Positions 1 through 5,340 of a stretch of DNA of 13,383 bases are shown here, piece after piece. Both the position numbers and the translations under genes were made by a program. The notes beneath the pieces are model-generated. The model had not been told where the DNA came from. It saw only the letters and a program-made list of their open reading frames with translations, and did not search any database. Source of the stretch: Candidatus Latescibacterota bacterium (GTDB lineage: Bacteria > JAAXHH01 > JACQVL01); the NCBI GenBank assembly GCA_016209865.1, contig JACQVL010000128.1, positions 1 to 13,383 on the forward strand, read 5' to 3'. The first letter of the stretch is position 1. Every line of letters begins with the position of its first letter.

Positions 1-2
1 GA

Positions 3-3000
3 GGGGAGATCGCCCCGCAGAGCGCACTCCCCCTTTCTCTCCCCACCGTGGGAGAGAAAGGGGGCCGGGGGGATAGTGAGGGAAAGACCCCGAACCCCGA
101 ATCCCGAACCCCGAGCCCTATCGTCCGCCTCACCGCCCGCATCGACTGGGAATCTCGCCCGGCGCAGAACCTCTACGCCTTCCTTCCCGGCACCGACCCG
201 GCCGTCGCGGATGAACTCATCGTGCTTGAAGCGTACTACGACGCGATGTCGGTCGTCCCGTCCCTCGCCCCTGGGGCGGAACAGGCATGCGGTCTGGCCG
301 CCCTCCTCGAGCTGGCCCGGTGGCTCACGGCACATCCGCTCAAACGGCCGGTGCTCTTCATGGCGTCGGCTGGACACGGCGAAGGCCTCGCCGGCGCCCG
401 GGCGTTCGTCGCCCGCCACGTCCGCCGGACGGACCACCCGCTGAAGGTGGCCCTCTTCCTCGCGCTCGACCTGTCGAGCGGGTCCGACCGACTGGGACTC
501 CTCTATAAAGGAAATTTCTACGATGAAGATCAGAAGTACCTCCAGCCGTGGGTCGCCCAGATCGGCCGCCAGGCGACCACCCTCGCCGGGGAGATCGGTC
601 AGGCGCTCCACCTCGACCCGGCTCGCCTCCTGGTCGACGGCATCAACCCGACCGGCGGGCGGACCTGGCAGACGTACATCCCCGGCCGCATCGCCCTCGA
701 CCATGAGCCGGTCGTCCTGGCGGGACGGCCCGGCCTGGCGTTCGTCACGGTGGAGGACGCGCGCCTGACCGTCGATACCCCCCTGGATACGGCGGAGCGC
801 GTGAACCTCGACAACCTCACCCGGCAAACGCGCACCCTGATGTGCCTCTTGCCCGACTTACTCAACACCTCCGCCCCGTTCGTCACGAAGCGGCTGATCG
901 ACGTCTGGGGCACGCTCTCCGGCCGGGTGGTGGAATTCGACGTCTCCGTCAATATCCTGCCGGACAAGCCCGTCCCAGATGCCCTCGTCACGGCGGCCTC
1001 GTTCGTCACCCCGAAGACGCTGATGGGCGTCCGGGCGATCCCGATGGGGATGACCGACGCTGCTGGACGATTCGCTCTGGATGGGTTAGCGACGGTCCGG
1101 GGCGTCGGGGGGTTGCGCGGACTGATGTCCGTCTCCGCGTTCCGATCCCACCCGGAGACGGGCGTGCTCGTCTACGCGCCCGACCGTGGAGCGCAGGGCG
1201 AGGGGAGCTTCCCGACGCGCGTCCGGATGCTCAGCGCCAGGCGAGAGGCGACGGTCGTCGTCTTCCGGTGCCAGCCCGTGACGCTGTTCGACCTGATCGA
1301 TCAACGGTACTTCTTCCCGCTCCAGACGCTCGCCGTCTACGACGCCGGGACGAACGGCCAGCCGTTCATCTACGGGCATGCTCTTCCGCAGTCGTGGGAC
1401 TTCAGTCAATCCGTCGAGCCGTGCGCGGTCGTCTTCGGCCAGCCGGGAGCGCGGCTCCGGGTGACGATGAGCTCCGGGTTAGCCGGCCGGCAACTCCTGC
1501 TCCTGAACGCGACGGAAGACGATCCCGACGGGACCGGGTTCCAGGTGGATGACCGGCCGGCCGTCGTCCACACCGCCTACCGGGTGGCCCGCGACATGTG
1601 GACGCTCGACGACGACCGCCTCCGGCAGTTTGCCCGTCATGGCATCATCAACCGCCAGGTCGACCGGCTGCACCGGACGGCGAAAGGACTGCTCGACCGC
1701 GCGGAGGCGGCGCTCCGGGCGCGGCGGTACGACGAGTTCATCGCGTCCGCGAAAGCCGCCTGGAGCGTCGAGTCGCGGGCGTATCCCGATATCTTGGGCA
1801 CGGTCGAGGATGCGGTCACGGGTGTGATGTTCTACCTGGCTCTGCTCGTCCCGTTCGCCTACTGCGCCGAGCGGCTGCTGTTCGCCGGCCGCCGGATCGA
1901 ATGGCGGATCATCGGGATGTTCGGCATCTTCACCGTCGTCTTCATCATCCTCCAGGTCGTCCATCCGGCGTTCGCCATTACCCTCACCCCCCTGATCGTT
2001 CTCTTAGCGTTCCTCATCATCGCTATGGCCTCGGCGGTCATCGGGATCGTCACGATGAAGTTCGAGGCGCGTCTCGCTGAGTTGAAGACCGGGCGGACGG
2101 GCCGGCACGAGGATGACGTCAGCCGGGTCGGGTCGATGGCCACCGCCGGGGTGCTGGGCATCGCCAACATGCGGAACCGTCCGTTCCGCACCGCGCTCAC
2201 CTGTCTGACGCTCGTGCTGCTCACGTTCTCCGTCATCTCGTTCACGTCCGTCATCCGCCATCTGCGGCTGAACAAGGTCGCCTATTCAGAGGCGCAACCC
2301 GCCTACGCCGGTCTCCTGCTCCGCCACCGGACGTGGGAACCGCTCGCGGACGAAACCTATGCCGTCTTTGCCAATGAGTTCGGGGAGAGCGGCCCGGTCG
2401 CACCGCGCACCTGGTACTACTCGTCGCGGGTGGGCGACCGCTCGTTCGTCGATGTCCGGAATCCCGCGTCCGGCGCGACGTTCGTGGCCACGGCGGTCGT
2501 CGGGTTGACGCATGAGGAGGCCCGGCTGCGTCCCTCGCTGTTAGCCTGTCTCGCGGGCGGTCGCTGGTTCAGCGCGGACGACCGGATGGGGGCGATCCTC
2601 CCGATCGGGGTCGCCCGGCGATTGGGCATCGACCCGGCGCGGCTCGACAGCGCCCGCGTGACGATCGCGGGCCGGCAGATGCCTGTCGTGGGGGTGATCG
2701 ATCCCGCGCGGTGGGATCGGTCGGCTGATCTTGACGCCGAGGCATTGACGCCGGTGGACTTCGTTCAGATGTCGGAGCGCCGGGCGCGCCAGGGACCGCC
2801 CGACCCGGAGGACTTCGAGGAGTATATCCACCTCCCGGCTGAGAACATCATCTTCCTTCCGTACCCGCTCGTCATCAGCTTAGGCGGCACGTTGCAGTCG
2901 ATCGCGGTCGGGTTTGCCGATGCTCGCGTCGTGGCCGAGACGCTCGACGCGCTCATGCCGCGGACGGCGCTGACGCTGTTCGCCGGGACGGGCGACCGGG

Positions 3001-3923
3001 TGTACCTGTACAGCACGATCGGGGCGACGGCGGTGGGCGGGCTGAGCGACCTGGTCGTCCCCATCCTGATCGCCGCGCTGATCGTGATGAACACGATGCT
3101 CGGCTCAGTGTACGAACGGACGCGGGAGATCGGGGTGTTCAACTCGGTCGGACTGGCCCCCGGTCACGTCGCCGCGCTGTTCTTGGCGGAAGCGTGCGTG
3201 TACGCGGTGATCGGGGTGGTGCTCGGCTACCTGATCGGCCAGAGCGTCTCCCGCCTGATCATCCGGTTCGACTGGCTGCCGGGGTTCGAGCTGAACGTCT
3301 CTTCCCTTGCGGCGGTGGGCGCGAGCGCGCTCGTCATGGCGGTGGTCATCCTCTCGACCGTCTACCCGGCGCGACTCGCCTCCCGGATCGCCGTGCCCGC
3401 CGTCGAGATGGGTTGGCGGCTGCCGCCGACGCCGGGCGACCGGCTCGTCATCCCCCTGCCGTTCACCGTGACGGGCAGCCATGCGATCGGGATCAACGCC
3501 TACCTGAAGGAGTTCCTCGACACGCACGTCGAGGCGGCGGTCGGCCAGTTCGCCTGCGATGAGGTGATGTTGTCGTCAACGCCTGTCATGTCTGATATTG
3601 ATACTCCGTACTCCGCACTCTACACTCCGCACTCGATCGGGCTCTCCCTCCGGTTCATCGCCTGGCTCGTCCCGTACGACCTCGGCGTCAGTCAACGGGT
3701 GGAGCTGCGGACGATCCCGACGGACGACCCGCACATCTCCGCGCTCGAATTCGTCATCGACCGGCTGAGCGGGGACGCTGCGTCCTGGCGGCGGGTGAAC
3801 CGGAACTTTCTGAACATCCTGCGGAAGCAGTTCCTGATCTGGCGGACGTTAGGAAGAAGCGGACAGGAGCGGTACGCGGAGGTAGGACGAGCGATGGTGG
3901 GAGGAGGCGCGGACGGGGAATGA
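3..3923 (+). CDS. M28-like (pseudo)peptidase fused to FtsX/MacB-type permease, 5'-partial
   Basis: Residues are counted from the GTG at 48, but the frame stays open to the window edge. That GTG lies inside a palindromic repeat, so the true start is probably upstream. Residues ~28-270 resemble an M28 aminopeptidase domain. The usual metal-binding positions are changed: AHYD reads AYYD (Y63), PGAxD reads PGAEQ (E78, Q79) and GEExG reads GHGEG (H110), so hydrolysis is unlikely. Residues ~285-585 form a soluble linker of unknown fold. Hydrophobic helices lie at ~590-612, 618-640, 645-668 and 714-735, followed by a large extracytoplasmic loop. An FtsX-type helix set follows at ~998-1110, including YERTREIGVFNSVGL just after the first helix, typical of MacB/LolC permeases. 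Residues ~1112-1291 are an extra C-terminal domain I do not recognise. No ATPase partner is visible; it may lie upstream. It is convergent with the toxin gene, 19 nt away. FtsX-type assignment is confident; the function is unknown. Confidence 0.8.
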   Translation, partial: GEIAPQSALPLSLPTVGEKGGRGDSEGKTPNPESRTPSPIVRLTARIDWESRPAQNLYAFLPGTDPAVADELIVLEAYYDAMSVVPSLAPGAEQACGLAALLELARWLTAHPLKRPVLFMASAGHGEGLAGARAFVARHVRRTDHPLKVALFLALDLSSGSDRLGLLYKGNFYDEDQKYLQPWVAQIGRQATTLAGEIGQALHLDPARLLVDGINPTGGRTWQTYIPGRIALDHEPVVLAGRPGLAFVTVEDARLTVDTPLDTAERVNLDNLTRQTRTLMCLLPDLLNTSAPFVTKRLIDVWGTLSGRVVEFDVSVNILPDKPVPDALVTAASFVTPKTLMGVRAIPMGMTDAAGRFALDGLATVRGVGGLRGLMSVSAFRSHPETGVLVYAPDRGAQGEGSFPTRVRMLSARREATVVVFRCQPVTLFDLIDQRYFFPLQTLAVYDAGTNGQPFIYGHALPQSWDFSQSVEPCAVVFGQPGARLRVTMSSGLAGRQLLLLNATEDDPDGTGFQVDDRPAVVHTAYRVARDMWTLDDDRLRQFARHGIINRQVDRLHRTAKGLLDRAEAALRARRYDEFIASAKAAWSVESRAYPDILGTVEDAVTGVMFYLALLVPFAYCAERLLFAGRRIEWRIIGMFGIFTVVFIILQVVHPAFAITLTPLIVLLAFLIIAMASAVIGIVTMKFEARLAELKTGRTGRHEDDVSRVGSMATAGVLGIANMRNRPFRTALTCLTLVLLTFSVISFTSVIRHLRLNKVAYSEAQPAYAGLLLRHRTWEPLADETYAVFANEFGESGPVAPRTWYYSSRVGDRSFVDVRNPASGATFVATAVVGLTHEEARLRPSLLACLAGGRWFSADDRMGAILPIGVARRLGIDPARLDSARVTIAGRQMPVVGVIDPARWDRSADLDAEALTPVDFVQMSERRARQGPPDPEDFEEYIHLPAENIIFLPYPLVISLGGTLQSIAVGFADARVVAETLDALMPRTALTLFAGTGDRVYLYSTIGATAVGGLSDLVVPILIAALIVMNTMLGSVYERTREIGVFNSVGLAPGHVAALFLAEACVYAVIGVVLGYLIGQSVSRLIIRFDWLPGFELNVSSLAAVGASALVMAVVILSTVYPARLASRIAVPAVEMGWRLPPTPGDRLVIPLPFTVTGSHAIGINAYLKEFLDTHVEAAVGQFACDEVMLSSTPVMSDIDTPYSALYTPHSIGLSLRFIAWLVPYDLGVSQRVELRTIPTDDPHISALEFVIDRLSGDAASWRRVNRNFLNILRKQFLIWRTLGRSGQERYAEVGRAMVGGGADGE
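29..64. repeat. Palindromic repeat, 15-bp arms, inside coding frame
   Basis: Left arm 29-43 (ccccctttctctccc) is the exact reverse complement of right arm 50-64, with a 6-nt loop. The flanking text (ccgggg, gtgaggg) matches the family of C/T-rich dispersed repeats that usually sit between genes. Here it is in frame with the permease ORF. Confidence 0.75.
88..115. repeat. Heptanucleotide tandem repeat (CCCCGAA-like, four units)
   Basis: Units 88-94, 95-101, 102-108 and 109-115 read ccccgaa, ccccgaa, tcccgaa, ccccgag. The run is in frame and encodes a Pro/Ser-rich stretch (TPNPESRTPSP) just before the recognisable M28-like domain. Confidence 0.8.
3603..3635. repeat. Heptanucleotide tandem repeat (ACTCCGC-like, five units)
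   Basis: Units start at 3603, 3610, 3617, 3624 and 3631 (last incomplete): actccgt, actccgc, actctac, actccgc, actcg. They are in frame within the C-terminal domain of the permease and encode DTPYSALYTPHS. The unit is 7 bp, as in the repeat at 88-115, but the sequence differs. Confidence 0.8.
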
Positions 3924-3942
3924 GTAACTCCCACCTGGGGTT

Positions 3943-4219
3943 TCAATGAGGGTGCCGCTCAATATCGTGGGGACCGACACGGTAGAGGATATACGTGTCG
4001 CCCGCGATGACAAAGGTGAAGCGGTAGCTGCGGCTGACGCGGGCTTCCCAGAGATCCCGGCCCTCGGGGCCCCTGTTGGCCTTCCATCTTTCTGGCCCGG
4101 AGAGAGGGATGGCGCAGGTCGGACAGTAAAAACTCCAACGCCTTATCGCATCGGTTTTGGAGGTGGTGGGGAAGCTGCTGATATTGCCGCGCAAACCCAG
4201 GGGTAAAGGACGCCCTCAT
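3943..4219 (-). pseudogene. RelE/ParE-superfamily toxin, frameshifted
   Basis: The start ATG overlaps the antitoxin stop (ATGA, 4216-4219). The first frame gives 47 residues ending LRHPSLRARKMEG; the rest lies in the next frame and reads RDLWEARVSRSYRFTF, GDTYILYRVGPHDIERHPH. The two halves match the RelE/YafQ/HigB-like mRNA-interferase pattern (hydrophobic helix, HPSL, WEARVS, YRFTF, D-Y-L-RVG-HD). Nineteen nucleotides at 4060-4078 break the frame. They are bounded by GGCC on both sides, and removing them exactly restores an 85-residue protein, a normal length for the family. As written, neither frame gives a full toxin: the first makes 86 residues with a nonsense C-terminal half. Possible explanations are a natural inactivating insertion, an assembly error, or (less likely) recoding. 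Family membership is confident; loss of function is inferred. Confidence 0.75.
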
Positions 4220-4500
4220 ACCTGGGTGTCTTTCAGAGCGCGGATCAGTTCTTCAGCAGTCTCAAAGGGACCGACGAGCTTTCCTTGTTTGACCTCCTCG
4301 AACGCCTCCTGCATCATCCGCTGCCAGGTCTCGGTGTAGTACCACGCCTGATCTTTGGGGATGCGCTTGCGCGGGATCAGCAGGATCGCCTTCTCATTGG
4401 CTACGACTTCCAATTCCTCCCCGGCGGTGAGACCGAGCTGTTTGACGGTCGCGGCGGGGAGGGTAATCTCGCGTCGGGGTCCCAGTTTCACCTTAGGCAT
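4216..4500 (-). CDS. AbrB/MazE/SpoVT-type antitoxin
   Basis: This 94-residue protein has an N-terminal swapped-hairpin DNA-binding domain at residues 3-46: KVKLGPRREITLPAATVKQLGL, then GEELEVVANEKAILLIPRK. That is the AbrB-fold pattern of a basic strand, 'I-LP' and 'L-L--G-E'. Residues ~50-94 (YYTETWQRMMQEAFEEV, FETAEELIRAL) look helical and acidic, as expected of a toxin-wrapping tail. In such modules the antitoxin neutralises the toxin and represses its own operon. A purine-rich Shine-Dalgarno (ggggag) lies just before the ATG. The stop overlaps the toxin start by 4 nt, giving translational coupling. The partner toxin is broken, so this may now be an orphan antitoxin or a plain regulator. 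Confidence 0.85.
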   Translation of the reverse strand: MPKVKLGPRREITLPAATVKQLGLTAGEELEVVANEKAILLIPRKRIPKDQAWYYTETWQRMMQEAFEEVKQGKLVGPFETAEELIRALKDTQV

Positions 4501-4511
4501 TCTCTCCCCCT

Positions 4512-4540
4512 CAATGGTTGATGAACTATCAATCTCATTG
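4512..4540. promoter_or_regulatory. Nested inverted repeat, candidate operator of the TA operon
   Basis: Outer arms caatg (4512-4516) and cattg (4536-4540) flank inner arms ttgat (4518-4522) and atcaa (4528-4532). The element lies directly upstream of the antitoxin Shine-Dalgarno, where an autoregulatory AbrB-type site is expected. That role is inferred; no clear -35/-10 pair was found around it. Confidence 0.4.
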
Positions 4541-4659
4541 GCCTGTCGCGCAGCTCGGCCTGCCTGCGGAGAACCTTCTCCTTGGTGGGTGCCAGCATGC
4601 GATCGAGCCGGCGCAGGACGGTGAGCGAATCCGGCTCTTTCGCGCCCGTTGTCAGAAAC

Positions 4660-4878
4660 CTACTGATGTTGAGCGGCCTGATGTTGAGCGGCCAGCGCAC
4701 CATCGATCAGCGCGAACACCGCCAGCAGCATCAGCAAGGCGCCACCCGTGAACCAGCCTGTCGACCCAAACTTCCACCAGTGATCCGTCATGCCCGCGAT
4801 GAGGCCTAAAACTCCGCAGAGGAGCCCCAGTGCCGCTGCCCCCCGCGCTGCCATACTTCGCCTGTGCCCGTACGCCAT
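4660..4878 (-). CDS. Small two-helix membrane protein, hypothetical
   Basis: This 72-residue protein begins MAYGHRRSMAARG and has two hydrophobic segments. The first is at residues ~13-30 (GAAALGLLCGVLGLIAGM) and the second at ~43-63 (FTGGALLMLLAVFALIDGALA). A short Trp-rich loop (TDHWWKFGSTGW) joins them. A longer in-frame start at 4926 exists. I chose 4878 because AGGAGA (4885-4890) sits 6 nt upstream and an extended -10 lies at 4925-4933. The C-terminus ends AAQHQAAQHQ, produced by a 15-bp tandem duplication that leaves the stop in place. The basic N-terminus suggests the N-terminus faces the cytoplasm. It is monocistronic, 159 nt upstream of the antitoxin. I do not recognise the family. 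Small membrane proteins are common as integron cassette cargo, which fits the attC-like site upstream. Confidence 0.65.
   Translation of the reverse strand: MAYGHRRSMAARGAAALGLLCGVLGLIAGMTDHWWKFGSTGWFTGGALLMLLAVFALIDGALAAQHQAAQHQ
4664..4693. repeat. 15-bp tandem duplication at a gene's 3' end
   Basis: tgatgttgagcggcc occurs twice with no gap (4664-4678 and 4679-4693). It duplicates five C-terminal codons of the small membrane protein in frame, which suggests recent replication slippage. Confidence 0.9.
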
Positions 4879-4895
4879 GTGTGGTCTCCTCTCCT

Positions 4896-4920
4896 TCACG
4901 CGACGCCAAGCGCCGCGTGA
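4896..4920 (-). promoter_or_regulatory. Hairpin in the 5' leader of the small membrane protein gene
   Basis: On the - strand cacgcggcgc and gcgtcgcgtg flank a UUG loop. Adding the outer T-A pair gives an 11-bp stem with one G-U. It begins at about the predicted transcription start and ends just before the Shine-Dalgarno. It could be a stabilising 5' hairpin, a translational control or a repressor site; the sequence cannot say which. Confidence 0.4.
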
Positions 4921-4924
4921 GTCC

Positions 4925-4933
4925 ACTATACCA
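4925..4933 (-). promoter_or_regulatory. Extended -10 promoter for the small membrane protein gene
   Basis: The - strand reads TGGTATAGT, a TGn plus TATAGT extended -10 element, about 47 nt upstream of the chosen ATG. No good -35 lies at the right distance, which extended -10 promoters tolerate. Confidence 0.45.
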
Positions 4934-5042
4934 ATTCCGTTCCACTGAGTCGGCCGTCATCGCATCCATAGGATGCGGATGCCATCTGCCGCCCCCAGGA
5001 GGACACCCACCGAAGAAGCCCAGCCGCGCGAACCACCGTCCA

Positions 5043-5099
5043 GGCTCAACGCCTCCCACGCCGAGCGCGGTTCACGTCGGCCGCAGCGCCTTGTTAGCC
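5043..5099 (-). other. Integron attC-like site (degenerate candidate)
   Basis: On the - strand the 57-bp element starts GGCTAACAAGGCGCTGCGG and ends GAGGCGTTGAGCC. GTTGAGC fits the R' consensus GTTRRRY, with the recombination point expected after its G. GGCTAAC fits R'' (RYYYAAC) except at its second base. The ends pair (GGCT-AAC with GTT-G-AGCC, one bulged G), and GCCGA pairs with TCGGC near the centre. AACAAGGCGCTGC is a common opening of environmental attC sites. The middle of the stem pairs poorly, so this may be a decayed site or chance. Confidence 0.4.
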
Positions 5100-5150
5100 T
5101 ACCCACACGCACGGCCATACCCAGCCCACCGTCCACCCCCAGTGTCCAGT

Positions 5151-5179
5151 AATATATTCTGCGCCTGAGGAATACGCAA
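5151..5179 (-). promoter_or_regulatory. Candidate promoter (TTGCGT-17-TATATT)
   Basis: The - strand -35 TTGCGT (5174-5179) and -10 TATATT (5151-5156) are 17 nt apart and point towards the attC-like site and the small membrane protein gene. The -35 matches the sigma-70 consensus poorly. Confidence 0.25.
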
Positions 5180-5248
5180 CAGGAATCAGTCGGCGACAAT
5201 GGAGAAATGGGATTACACCGATCCTGCGGCTCGATACTCGGGCCTGAC

Positions 5249-5278
5249 ATTATAGCGGTACCCGACATAGATGAGCAA
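5249..5278 (-). promoter_or_regulatory. Candidate promoter with consensus -10 (TTGCTC-18-TATAAT)
   Basis: A perfect TATAAT on the - strand (5249-5254) lies 18 nt from TTGCTC (5273-5278). It would fire leftward, away from the PLP-enzyme gene that ends at 5341. Confidence 0.3.
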
Positions 5279-5340
5279 CAGGCCGAGCAGTTCTGCGACG
5301 TACAGGACTTCTGTATACCTAAATCGCGTAAACGCCCTTT

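Larger units (their letters stand above)
4934..5340. other. Gene-poor stretch with attC-like site and weak promoters
   Basis: No convincing start-to-stop gene was found on either strand. It holds the attC-like sequence (5043-5099) and two - strand promoter candidates. It also holds an open frame without a start codon, ending at the TAA at 5213-5215, whose last residues include a hydrophobic TEVLYVAELLGLLLIYVGYR. No strong terminator follows the PLP-enzyme gene. Confidence 0.6.

Noticed and set aside
3924-3942. Possible bidirectional terminator between the convergent permease and toxin genes
   Set aside because: The 19-nt gap holds no stem-loop or T-run.
4488-4703. 71-residue - strand ORF between the small membrane protein and the antitoxin
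   Set aside because: It has no ribosome site, overlaps both neighbours' ends, and its C-terminus is just the antitoxin leader in another frame. The composition is Arg-rich, as in chance frames of GC-rich DNA.
4957-5268. 103-residue - strand ORF across the attC-like region
   Set aside because: It has no ribosome site or recognisable domain, and it runs straight through the attC-like palindrome and the promoter candidates.
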